From Lampris incognitus (lineage: Eukaryota > Chordata > Actinopteri > Lampriformes > Lampridae), in NCBI RefSeq assembly GCF_029633865.1, contig NC_079215.1, forward strand, positions 53,131,985 through 53,195,984: a stretch of 64,000 nucleotides of DNA, in the 5' to 3' direction. Position 1 is the first letter of the stretch. Every line of letters begins with the position of its first letter. The notes under the pieces are model-generated. The model ran no database searches, was not told the DNA's origin, and saw only the letters and a program-made list of their open reading frames with translations. A program made the position numbers and the translations under genes. Positions 1-9,804 of the stretch are shown in pieces.

Positions 1-1200
1 CTAGTGTTTTTTGCCTAGTGTCAAAGATCCGTTTTCTGGGTTTGCCTCTGGTGATTTATCATTTAGAAAAAAAACTATATCATTGTTATTTTGTATTTTA
101 TACAGTATACTTTATTGTATATCCTATTATATTTATGTCTTTGTAAAAGTTAAAGTATTAAGAATCAATGAATGTTGGTACGACGCTCAGAAGAAAACAT
201 AACCGTTCTTTAATTTGATAAGCTAAACAAATCAGACGGGGGAGCGAAAATATATTTTCTGTTTACGATGAAATTTGTTGGAAAAAAATGTTGCTTGCCA
301 TAGTATTTTCAGAACTGACTTGTACAAAAAAAAAGAAAAGACAAAAAAAGTGACTGTTGGATCCAGGACAACACAAAAAAAAAAAAAAAGGTATTATGTT
401 TTTGAGAGCCTGTTACAAAAACCTTGCGTAACAATAACTTGTCTTGCTGTCTTGAATCCAATGCCAAGGACAAAGCAAAAACTCGAAAGAAGGAGAAAAA
501 AAAAAAAAGGACAAAAAGAGACTTGTTGCTGCCGTCTGTGGTCACAAAAACCCCAGCTCGGTGTCCAGGAGGGGAAGAAGGGGGTTGGGGTTTGGGGAGT
601 GAGCCGTCCTGAAAGTGATGGCGTTCGAATGGCGAGACAGAGAGAGAGAGAGCCTTGAATGTTTACAGGGTGAATGTGTCCGGGCGAGCTGGTCGAGACA
701 GACGTGGATGATGGCAGCTGTGGACCCTGCGAAACCCTCTATGCCAAAGGCCCCGGCTCACCTCTAACGACCGCTCTGTGTCACCACACACATCCTCAAC
801 AGCCTACTAGCATGGACCTACCGATGCAGCCTTTGCCATCACAGCGACGGACGGACTTCTCCGGCACCAGGGGGAATGTTGTCAAAAGATTGTGTATAGC
901 TTTAGTACTGGAGACAAATGGCGTATGTATGTGAAAGACTCTCGGTCCCCCCCCCCCCCCCCACCGTGCTACCTTTTTTTTGTTTTAAGTTGTTTCACGA
1001 ACAGCTGAGAATGCTCCGTGTGTTTCGTCTCTGGTGTTTCTTTTTCGTGCCGTTAAGTTCTCGTGATTGAATAATGGCCTTTTACATGCTGTCAGCTTGG
1101 CTGTCCCATTAAAGCATTGGTATTACTATCTTGAACGAATGTACGACTGCTGTGGTCTCTGTAGATAAGATGTGTGAACTTGGACATTTCACTTTGTCGT
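1..1200 (+). other. Unassigned stretch, possibly a 3'UTR of a plus-strand gene lying to the left
   Basis: No ORF here resembles a known protein. The sequence is A/T-rich with homopolymer runs (positions 373-389, 497-508, 949-961). The canonical variant polyadenylation signal ATTAAA lies at 1108-1113. This would fit the distal 3'UTR of a plus-strand gene whose coding exons lie outside the window. The open frame at 674-934 has no recognisable domain and no splice context, so I do not call it a gene. Assignment to a 3'UTR is inference only. Confidence 0.3.
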
Positions 1201-1286
1201 TCGCTCAGGTTTCCTGGCACGCTGCGCTTGTTCCCGGCTCAGCTGCGTCCATCCAGAAAACCACTTGAGATGTATTCGACAATTTT

Positions 1287-1311
1287 ACACACACACACAC
1301 ACACACACACA
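1287..1311. repeat. (CA)n microsatellite
   Basis: About 12 CA units directly left of the first Tc1-like copy. Confidence 0.9.
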
Positions 1312-1328
1312 AATGTGGGAAATATATA

Positions 1329-2190
1329 ACACCGATCAGCCAAAACAGGCCAGTATTGTGTGGGTCTCCCCCCATCTGGCCTGATCCCACAGACGAGCTA
1401 CTGTGGAACAAGTTAGCAATACTGGCTATGATGGACAGGTGTCAGTCAGGACACAGTGCATCGCAGCATGCTGCGTATGGGGCTGTGCAGCCGCAGACCG
1501 GTCAGAGTATCCACGATGACCCCTGTTCACCGTCGAAAACACCTACAATGGGCATGTGAGCATCAGAAGTGGACCGTGGAGCAGTGGGAGAAGGTGGCCT
1601 GGTCTGATGAATCACGTTTTCTTGTAGGTCATGTGGACGGACAGGTGCATGGGCGCCACTTACCTGGGGGAGAGATGGCACCAGGATGCACTAGGGGAAG
1701 AAGGCTAGCTAGCGGAGGCAGTGTGATGCTCTGGGCAATGTTCAAAATGATGGGAAACCTTGAGTCCTGGCACTCATGTGGATCTTACTTTGACACGTAC
1801 CACCTACCTAAACATTGTTGCGGGGCAGGTACACCCCTTCATGGCAATGGTATTCCCTGATGGCAGCGGCCTCTTTCAGCAGGATAATGCACCCCGCCAC
1901 ACTGCAAACATTGTTCAGAAATGGTTTGAGGAACATGATGAAGTGCTCAAGGTGTTGCCTGGATCTCCGGTTCCCCAGATCTCAATAGAATCGAGCGTCT
2001 GCGGGATGTGCTGGAAAAACAAGTCCGAACCGTGGAGGCCCACCTCGCGGTTTATAGGACTTAACGGATCTGCTGCGACGTCTTGTTGCCAGATACCAGA
2101 GGACACCTTCAGAGGTCTTGTGGAGTCCATGCCTCGACGGGTCAGAGCTGTTTTGGCAGCACGAGGAGGACCTACACAATATTGGGCATA
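1329..2190 (+). mobile_element. Tc1/mariner DD36E-type element, decayed copy A
   Basis: Pieces of a Tc1-type transposase are visible in shifting plus-strand frames: the first catalytic block WSDESRF near 1603-1620, the second block QQDNAPRH near 1879-1902, and the C-terminal PRRV motif near 2130. The left end ACACCGATCAGCC at 1329 resembles the left end of the related copy at 12,398. The N-terminal DNA-binding half is missing and several frameshifts and stops are present, so this is a dead copy. Sequence resemblance (WFEEHDEV after the second Asp) places it with the copies at 7,404 and 12,398 rather than with the split copy at 2,229. Confidence 0.8.
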
Positions 2191-2228
2191 TAATATCTGT
2201 ATATAATATCGGTATATATACACTATAG

Positions 2229-2542
2229 GTATGGACAAAAGTATTGGGACACACCTCTTAATCACTGAATTCAGGTGTTTCATTCAGACCCATTGCCACG
2301 GGTGTATAAAATCAAGCAGCTAGCCATGCAGTCTGCATTTACCAACATGTGCGAAAGAATGGGTGGTTCTGAAGAGCTCAGTGAATTCAAGCGTGGTACG
2401 GTCATAGGACGCCACCTTTGCAATAAGTCAGTTTGTGACATTTCTTCCCTGCTAGATATTCCCCGGTCAACTGTAAGTGGTGTTATTGAAAAGTGGAAGC
2501 GGCTGAGTTGCTGTTGACCATGTAAAGTCACGAGTGCTGAGC
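2229..2542 (+). mobile_element. Tc1-like DD34E element, left part (split by a hAT insertion)
   Basis: The left terminus TATGGACAAAAGTATTGGGAC is a well-known teleost Tc1 end. It is followed by the start of a transposase (frame near 2325-2517) with a paired-like helix-turn-helix: FKRGTVIGRHLCNKSV then SSLLDIPRSTVSGVIEKW. The coding sequence stops abruptly at 2542, where a hAT element begins, and resumes at 6365. The element is inactive. Confidence 0.85.
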
Positions 2543-2579
2543 CAGTGGCGGCGCGAGAGAACTGATCATTGACTGGGGG

Positions 2580-2728
2580 AGCTCTGAGATATATGTGTAT
2601 ATCTTATATTGTGTTTGTTGTGTTTGTCTGTGTCTGTCTTGCACTGATTGGTGAAGCCACAGCCCTCATTTCATTTTTAACATGTGCCTGCACATTGTTT
2701 TTAATGACAATAGAATTGAATTGAATAT
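2580..2728 (+). repeat. LINE-type 3' tail ending in (TTGAA)n
   Basis: Short stretch ending GACAATAGAATTGAATTGAAT, the tail style of L2-like fish LINEs. No coding part remains. It lies inside the hAT element and immediately precedes the small hAT MITE. Confidence 0.5.
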
Positions 2729-2742
2729 AGGCTAGCCTAGTA

Positions 2743-3151
2743 CAGTGGTTTTCAAGGTGGGGGCCGCGGCCCCGCAGTGGGCCGCCAGGGGCAGCCAAGG
2801 GGGCCTCAGCAAATTGGAGGGAAGATGAGGGAAAATGCTAAAAAAAAAAAATTTTTAGAAAAATAAATTGAATTATTATGTATATTATGATCAAATATAT
2901 TTTATAACAAAAAAATGCTTATAATGGAAAACAGAAATATTCAATATGATGGAAGGATTAAAATTTGAAGTATAAATATTATTATTGCATTAACAAAAGT
3001 AAGGAAATATACTCAGGAGGTTTTTTTTTCTTCTTTTTAACATTTGCCATAGTATTGTCAATGGGTTTTTAAAGACATCTTGCAAAAGGGGGGGCCCCGG
3101 CTAGAAGCTAATGCTATTTGGGGGGCCTTGGCATGGAAAGGTTTGGGAACC
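2743..3151. mobile_element. Non-autonomous hAT MITE
   Basis: It begins CAGTGGTTTTCAAGGTGGGGG and ends TTTGGGAACC, the terminal pattern of vertebrate hAT MITEs. The 8-bp CCTAGTAC occurs at 2736-2743 and again at 3152-3159, overlapping the element edge by one base, consistent with an 8-bp target duplication. The interior is A/T-rich and non-coding. Confidence 0.75.
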
Positions 3152-3579
3152 CCTAGTACATAGGTACAAAACGCAAAAACAGATGTGGGCACGCTAATTT
3201 AATATTAGTTTGCCAGTATCACAGAACTTTAATTGCTATAATGCCAATGGCTGACATTCACTCAATACAAACGCCAAATGTGGCGTTCCACACAGATTTA
3301 GATACACGGCTAGATTTATAGCAGAATCACGACACGACACGCACGATGCGACGCGCAGACCCAACGCCAGAGGCCTCTGTGTCAAAACACAAAACTGCAG
3401 GGAACTCAAACACAGTATCCACGTAATTATTAAGCAAATGGTTAAAACCATCAATGCCATATGATACCAAAACAACTGTCTATCCATATGATAAATAGTT
3501 AACACACAGTCACAATCATTCACAATATACAACACAATATTCAACCCATCGCCGTGGGGGGGGGGGGGGTCGGGGAAAC

Positions 3580-6068
3580 ACCAGTCAATTACCAGTCGAC
3601 GTTTCACAGAAGGACAATGCGTCAGTTGTTGCGGTTGAGGGCAAATGTATCGATGATCTGGTGGACATCCAAGACTCTTGCTCTCCTAATATTCACAGCC
3701 CAAAGTCCAAGGTTACTGGTACGAGTGTCTTCAAGCGTCAGAGACAAGAGAACGTTCGCTCACTGGATGCAGATGTAAGGGTCAAAGATATACATGTGAG
3801 TTTGTACAGGTCCATAAACGCGTCCTTGTATGGTGCCATCAGTGACAGACGTTCCAAAGTGGTGTTAACGGTGTGTCCTTGCTGGGGTTTCCTTTCGAGC
3901 AGACGCCGGACTTGGTGTAACTCAGCATTTCAATGATCTTCTGTGATGCCATAGTTCTGTGCCATTGGCAAGATGCACTGCTTATCTAAGATTTGGGTTT
4001 TGGGTTGAGGGCTGAGACCCCTGTCAGCACATGACCCGCACCTGTGGAGAAGCGTCTCCTCAATTCATTGACCAGCCTGTCAATTACCGGATAGAAAAGC
4101 TGTGTGAGCAGGTCATCTGATGAATGTGCGCAGTGTATCGGATTCGGGGCCTCAACCACACAGCCCCGTAAATGGCTGGATTGCTGCCGATCCTCTCTCC
4201 TTGGTGGTGGTGGCGGTGGTCTCTGCTGTGCTAGGCCAGCCTCAACACACAGCTCTTTAGCACGCTCTTGTATGTTGTTCCGTGACTCTTCTGGCCGTTT
4301 TTCCAAAAACGTTGCGATGACTGACTGAACCAGACCATTTGCAGACGAGATATCCAGGTTGGGTGACTGTAACTGGTCCAAGGCAAACTTGCCCACCCTG
4401 AATACACCCTCAAGTAAAGTGAGGTTTAAAACGAACTGTTCCTTGCACAGCAAGGCCTTGCACAGCCCTAGCCTCTAGACAGAGGCTAGGGCTGTGCAAG
4501 GCCTAGCCTCTAGACAGAGGCTAGGGCTGTGCAAGGCCTTGCTGTGCGAGGAACAGCATTTGCCTGGCCTATGATGTCCTGGAGAGTAGCCTGGATGGCT
4601 GGGAGCGATTTTTTTTAATCGCGCACAACGCGGTGTATTGACAGGCCCAGCGTGTGTCGGGTAGCTTTTTCAACTCGACACGCTGTTCTGGTGGTTGCAC
4701 TTCTTTCTGCTTTTTCAAAAACATTTCACGGACCACCGAGCCAGACAAGAAATTGTACAATGGTTGCACTGTCTCAAAAAACTCGGCTGCAGGTTGCACG
4801 TTACTCACACAATCAGCCAGAGCCAAATTTAACCGGTGGGCGCGGCAGTGGACATAGAGCTCGTGGCGCCTCTTTCCTGAACTTCTCTTGTACCCCGTTA
4901 TTACATCCCGACATCACTGCGGCTCCGTCGTAGCATTGGCCGATGCAGTTACTTACGTCAGTGTTGCATTGGCTAAGTGTCATTTTAATACTTTACAGCA
5001 GAGCGTCTGCATCCAATCCATCAGCTGGCATGAAGTGTAAAAGCCCCTCAAGCACAGTTTCGTTGTGCAGATAGCGGACCACCACTGGGATTGGCTCTTT
5101 CTTACTAATGTCCTTGCTCTCATCGACCATTATGGCAAAATGCCCGGCTTCCTTTATCTCATCACTTATTTATTTCCTCACCATGTCAGCCATAATACTA
5201 AAAAATTCATTTTGTATCTCATGCTGGGTGTATTTTGCGTTTGATGGGTTGTCTGAGACCTTTTCAGCAGTCGTTTTGTTGAACACGGCGATAACATCTA
5301 GGAGCTGGAGAAAGTTTCCTCTGTTGGCACCCTGACCGTCCTCTCTGTGGCCTCGTTGAGCTATCTCCTGGAAATCGCAGGCGCTCCACCACCGCCTTCA
5401 TATACTCCTGGTTTTCTTGAACCAGCTTTGAATGTCCCTTATCGAGCATTTTCTCAATTTTCCATCCTGCTTTCTCTGCTCAAACTCACACCGTGCTTCC
5501 ATGGAAAACTTATGTGCAGCACTTAATGGTGTGGGCTTTGAAAGATGCTTGTGCTTTACGCCAATTCTGGAACCCAAACACAGTAAAAGCTTCCTCTCAA
5601 CGAAATCCATAACTACCCGCAGGGGCAACATGTCTGCATGAGAAAGAGAAGGCTGCGTCCTTAATCACTGAATATTCCAGCCAGCTATATTGCTCATACC
5701 ATATGCAATTAAAGCTCCTTTTCTGAGTACCAAAGGTTGTTGCTGGGTACTTGCGCACAGGGTGTCGTGGTCCTTCCACTGGATATTCGCTAAGATCCTC
5801 TGGTCCACAAACCTTGCTTGAGGCTGAGCTGCTGCCAAGGTTAACAGCAGAAGAGTTAGTATTAGCATTAGAAATGCTGTCACTGGCAATAGCTCGCTCC
5901 CCAGTGGGACCAGCACTTGCTGCTGACCACTCTTCATCTGACCCCGCGGTGTTGTCTGTTGCCACATCCTCAGCACAGCGGTGGAATGTCGGTATCCTCC
6001 ACACTGCTTACTGGTACTGGTTCTTTCGAACTACGAGCACGCTTAATTGGGATCACGAAACGTTCCAT
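3580..6068 (-). pseudogene. hAT transposase pseudogene (TTF zinc finger, DUF4371, hATC)
   Basis: Read on the minus strand. A start codon lies at 6068-6066 and is followed by a basic N-terminus (MERFVIPIKRARSSK). After a frame change comes a TTF-type zinc-finger-like region around 5,830-5,600 (GPEDLSEYPVEGPRHPVRKY, then FSFSCRH). A DUF4371-like part follows at 5,449-4,570, including KKLPDTRWACQYTALCAI. The C-terminal hAT dimerisation motif SERTFS lies near 3,740. Frameshifts, stops and a palindromic insertion (4437-4556) break the frame repeatedly. It matches proteins usually annotated as 'zinc finger MYM-type protein 1-like' in fish. It would have encoded the element's own DDE transposase and is not functional now. 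Confidence 0.8.
4437..4556. repeat. Palindromic duplication inside the hAT transposase
   Basis: A block containing GCCTCTAGACAGAGGC, itself a palindrome, is present twice in tandem (4470-4485 and 4505-4520). The whole unit is flanked by arms GTTCCTTGCACAGCAAGG and its complement CCTTGCTGTGCGAGGAAC, so the complete 120 bp can fold on itself. Confidence 0.85.
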
Positions 6069-6364
6069 TTAGCTGGCAAGGGCAAAAAGACTACTAGCAA
6101 ACAGCACTGAGCGCGAGCGGGAAGTTGACAATTTCGAGGGGGAAAACACAGGTGACGTCAGACCCAAGTGCATTTCCTATATTTCGTAATGTCATTAAAT
6201 AAATGTAGGTGATTTTCGGATAAAAAGTGAAAAAGATAAACAGCCTTAGAAATACATTTAGTTTGGTAACTTTTTATTTGATTTCATGGGGGTGCTATGG
6301 GGGTGCTATGCCACCACTAGGGGAAGCTGAAGTACCGGCAAGCCCATCCTTAGCGCCGCGCCTG

Positions 6365-7177
6365 GCTGAGGCGCATAGTGCGTAAAAGTCGCCAACACTC
6401 TGTTGACTCAATAACTGCAGAGGTCCAAACTCCCTCTGGCATTAACATCAGCACAAAAACTGTGTGCCAGGAGCTCCATGGAATGGGCTTCCATGGCCGA
6501 GCAGCTGCATGCAAGCCTTACGTCACCAAGCACAATGCCAAACGTCGGATGGAGTTGTGTAAAGCACGCTGCCACTGGACTCTGGAGCAGTGCATACGTG
6601 TACTGTGGAGTGACGAATCACGCTTCTCTGTCTGGCAGTCTGATGGATGAGTCTGGGTTTGGCAGATGCCAGGAGAATGTTACCTGCCTGACTGCATTGT
6701 GCCAATTGTAAAGTTTGGTGGAGGAGGGATAATGGTATGGGGCTTTTTTCGGGCGTTGGGCTAGGCCCCTTAGTTCCAGTGAAGGGAAATCTTAATGCTT
6801 CAGCATACCAAGACATTTTGGACAATTCTATGCTTCCAACTTTGTGGGAACAGTTTGGGGAGGGCCCTTTCTCTGTTCCAGCATGACTGTGGCCCAGTGC
6901 ACAAAGCAAGGTCCATTAAGACATGGTTGGGTGAGTTTGGTGTGAAAGAACTTGACTGGCCCGCACAGAGCCCCGACTTCAACCCCATCGAACACCTTTG
7001 AGATGAACTAGAATGGAGATTGTGAGCCGGGTCTTCTCGTCCAGCATCAGTGCCTGACCTCACAAATGTTCGTCTGGATGAATGGGTAAAAATTCCCACA
7101 GACACACTCCAAAATCTTGTAGAAAGCCTTCCCAGAAGAGTGGAAGCCGTTATAACTGCAAAAGGGGGACCAACTCC

Positions 7178-7183
<6 letters not shown>
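6365..7183 (+). mobile_element. Tc1-like DD34E element, right part
   Basis: Continuation of the Tc1 copy begun at 2229. It resumes at RRIVRKSRQHSVDSI, with WSDESRFSVWQSDG near 6615-6650, [11 protein letters not shown] near 6719, the second block FQHDCGPVHKARSI, and SPDFNPIEHL near 6972-7001. Counting residues between the second Asp and the Glu gives 34, the standard Tc1 spacing. In-frame stops (after WQSDG and after IEHL) and frameshifts show it is dead. The right end abuts a (TA)n tract. Confidence 0.85.

Positions 7184-7253
<70 letters not shown>
7180..7253. repeat. (TA)n microsatellite
   Basis: More than 35 TA units between the right end of the split Tc1 element and a foldback element. 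Confidence 0.95.
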
Positions 7254-7255
<2 letters not shown>

Positions 7256-7257
<2 letters not shown>

Positions 7258-7353
7258 TTAATACATAGCAGTACAAGCTTGTTTCGTGCGTCGCGCACTC
7301 ATCAGCAGCTGATCGCAATGCACGAAACAAGCTTGCACTGCTATGTATTAAAC
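7256..7353. repeat. Foldback (hairpin) element with 33-bp arms
   Basis: GTTTAATACATAGCAGTACA begins the left arm (7256-7288). The right arm (7321-7353) is its reverse complement with one mismatch. The loop is about 32 bp and contains CTCATCAGCAGCTGATCG, partly palindromic. It is a small foldback MITE-like unit between AT-rich tracts. Confidence 0.85.
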
Positions 7354-7403
7354 GTTTTTTTCTACATCTCTCTCTCTATATATATATATGTGATATATAT
7401 ATA

Positions 7404-8622
7404 CACTCACCGGCCACTTTATTAGGCACACCTGTCCAACTGCTCGTTAACGCAAATTTCTAATCAGCCAATCACATGGCAGCAACTCAATGCATTTAGG
7501 CATGTAGACATGGTCAAGACGACCTGCTGCAGTTCAAACCGAGCATCAGAATGGGGAAGAAAGGTTATTTAAGTGACTTTGAACGTGGCATGGTTGTTGG
7601 TGCCAGACGGGCTGGTCTGAGTATTTCAGAAACTGCTGATCTACTGGGATTTTCACGCACAACCATATCTGGGGTTTACAGAGAATGGTCCGAAAAAGAG
7701 AAAATATCCGGTGAGCAGCAGTTCTGTGGGCGAAAATGCCTTGTTGATGCCAGAGGTCAGAGGAGAATGGCCAGACTGGTTCGAGCTGATAGAAAGGCAA
7801 CAGTAACTCAAATAACCACTCATTACAACCGAGGTATGCAGAAGAGCATCTCTGAACGCACAACACGTCGAACCTGAGGCAGATGGGCTACAGCAGCAGA
7901 AGACCACACCGGGTGCCACTCCTGTCAGCTAAGAACAGGAAACTGAGGCTACAATTCGCACAGGCTAACCAAAATTGGACAATAGAAGATTGGAAAAACG
8001 TTGCCTGGTCTGATGAGTCTCGATTTCTGCTGCGACATTCGGATGGTAGGGTCAGAATTTGGCGTCAACAACATGAAAGCATGGATCCATCCTGCCTTGT
8101 ATCAATGGTTCAGGCTGGTGGTGGTGGTGTAATGGTGTGGGGGATATTTTCTTGGCACACTTTGGGCCCCTTAGTACCAATTGAGCATCGTGTCAACGCC
8201 ACAGCCTACCTGAGTATTGTTGCTGACCATGTCCATCCCTTTATGACCACAGTGTTCCCATCTTCTGATGGCTACTTCCAGCAGGATAACGCGCCATGTC
8301 ATAAAGCTCGAATCATCTCAGACTGGTTTCTTGAACATGACAATGAGTTCACTGTACTCAAATGGCCTCCACAGTCACCAGATCTCAATCCAATAGAGCA
8401 CCTTTGGGATGTGGTGGACCGGGAGATTCGCATCATGGATGTGCAGCCCACAAATCTGCAGCAACTGCGTGATGCTATCATGTCAATATGGACCAAACAC
8501 TCTGAGGAATGTTTCCAGTACCTTGTTGAATCTATGCCACGAAGGATTAAGGCAGTTCTGAAGGCAAAAGGGGGTCCAACCCGGTACTAGCAAGGTGTAC
8601 CTAATAAAGTGGCCAGTGAGTT
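7404..8622 (+). mobile_element. Tc1/mariner DD36E-type element, near-complete copy B
   Basis: The left terminal repeat ACTCACCGGCCACTTTATTA (from 7405) is mirrored at the right end by TAATAAAGTGGCCAGTGAGT (to about 8621). The flanking dinucleotide on the left is TA (7402-7403). Total length is about 1.22 kb, normal for Tc1. It carries one transposase reading frame broken by a single frameshift near 7,876. Of the Tc1 copies in the window this is the best preserved. Confidence 0.9.
7551..8590 (+). pseudogene. Tc1-type DD36E transposase with one frameshift
   Basis: The N-terminal part (7551-7877, 108 aa) carries a paired-like helix-turn-helix: LSDFERGMVVGARRAGLSIS followed by ETADLLGFSRTTISGVYREW. 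After a frame change between about 7865 and 7890 the catalytic half runs to the stop at 8588-8590. It shows the first Asp in WSDESRFLL, the glycine-rich GGGGVMVWG, the second Asp in QQDNAPCHKARI, and the Glu in SPDLNPIEHLWD. There are 36 residues between the second Asp and the Glu, instead of the usual 34. It would bind its own terminal repeats and catalyse cut-and-paste transposition. The single frameshift makes this copy inactive, though otherwise it looks young. The start at 7551 is the first ATG in the helix-turn-helix frame. Confidence 0.85.
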
Positions 8623-8786
8623 TGTGTGTGTGTGTGTGTGGGCGGGCCCTATGATGATGTGGCGGCCTGTCCAGGGTGTCTCCCCACCTGCCGCCCAATG
8701 ACTATTGGAATAGGCTCCAGCATCCCAGCGACACTGCATAGGATAAGCGGTTTGGATAATGGATGGATGGATGGATGGATGGATTG
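8623..8786 (+). repeat. (GT)n plus SINE/LINE-type 3' tail ending in (GGAT)n
   Basis: After a short GT tract comes GTGGCGGCCTGTCCAGGGTG and a terminal ATAAGCGGTTTGGATAATGGATGGATGG-type repeat. The same tail style ends the SINE at 39,191-39,490, so this is a truncated relative. Confidence 0.7.
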
Positions 8787-8789
8787 CAT

Positions 8790-9340
8790 CCAATCTAGAG
8801 CGTTAATTGGGGCTATTTGACTGTTTTGGCATTTTTTTATACATAGGTTGGTGAACATTGGCTAGTAGGATAGGATGATTACACAGGATGGCCTCAAATG
8901 AAGGCGTTGAGCCAGACTCAAACCTAGGACATTGTCATTAGGCCTGAGCTTAAACAGCAAGCCAAGTGGTTCAGTCACCGGGTATACCTTTAAAACCGAT
9001 CCTTTTGAATTGGGTGGTTTCCTCACTGAAAGGATTTTTGTTTTGTTTTTTTAAGAATCTGGCCTCTAACCCTGGAAGAGAAAAGAACGAGCTCTCACAC
9101 AGCTGATTTTTGATCTTTTTTTTTTTTTTGTCAAATGTCACACAGTCATTTGTTGGTTTTCAACGATGAATACGTGCTGACGACAGAGATTATAGAGGCA
9201 GCTGGTTCGGAGGCTCATTACACATAAACCCATTTGGTAAACGTTCCTATGAGAATTACATTTGTCACGTGAACAAGTTCTGATGGCTTTCACTCACACA
9301 GAATCGCCTAGATTACAGACCAGTTCAAGCAAACGAGATC
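8790..9340. other. Unassigned intergenic sequence
   Basis: No ORF or recognisable repeat except T-runs (9033-9052, 9116-9129). It separates the transposon cluster from the 3' end of the thsd4-like gene. Confidence 0.4.
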
Positions 9341-9355
9341 ACACCATATGTATGC

Positions 9356-9361
9356 TTTAAT
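9356..9361 (-). terminator. thsd4: Candidate polyadenylation signal (ATTAAA) of the thsd4-like gene
   Basis: ATTAAA on the minus strand about 450 bp downstream of the stop codon at 9805-9807. The 9,350-9,804 interval would then be 3'UTR. No transcript evidence is available. Confidence 0.4.
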
Positions 9362-9804
9362 TTGGGGAGGGGGGGGGGAGGGGGATAGTCATTTGCTTCA
9401 CAGGGAAAAAAAAAATACAACTACAAGCTGTCCAGACACGAAGACCTCCCAGCACCCATATACAATAGGTAACGTAAACTCAAAAGCATGTCAGCGTCAG
9501 ACAGAGAACAGCCTCTTGGCTCATTTCCTGTCCACGTGTTTGTCACAAGAAACCAGCAGCCCAGTCAGATAAGGCCGTGTCGAGTCTGCCGGCCGTGTCC
9601 GCAAAACAGCTTGAGGAGAGAGGCGACACACGATGGTTAACCGACGGCGTGACTTTGAGTCGACAAGACCAGCTTGATCAGCGTCCGCACACCAACATTT
9701 CCACCTCTTAGGGGGGCGGGGCGCTTCGTAAACTTGAACCCCCGGGCGCATGCGCAGTCGAAGCGATCGAGAGGCGGAGCTGATCAGCCGTCGCCGCCTC
9801 GGCG

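Larger units (their letters stand above)
2543..6364 (-). mobile_element. hAT element (ZMYM1-like/TTF-type transposase) inserted in the Tc1 copy
   Basis: The left end CAGTGGCGGCGC at 2543 is mirrored by the complement of the right end (CAGGCGCGGCGC read from 6364), giving imperfect hAT-type terminal inverted repeats. The flanks TGCTGAGC (2535-2542) and GCTGAGGC (6365-6372) look like a degraded target duplication. Tc1 coding sequence is continuous across the insertion, which proves nesting. Inside are a transposase pseudogene on the minus strand, a LINE-type tail with a TTGAA repeat (about 2580-2728) and a separate small hAT MITE (2743-3151). Confidence 0.8.

Noticed and set aside
275-658. 127-aa plus-strand open frame near the left edge
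   Set aside because: Lys/Arg-rich translation of A-runs with no domain. It lies in what looks like 3'UTR.
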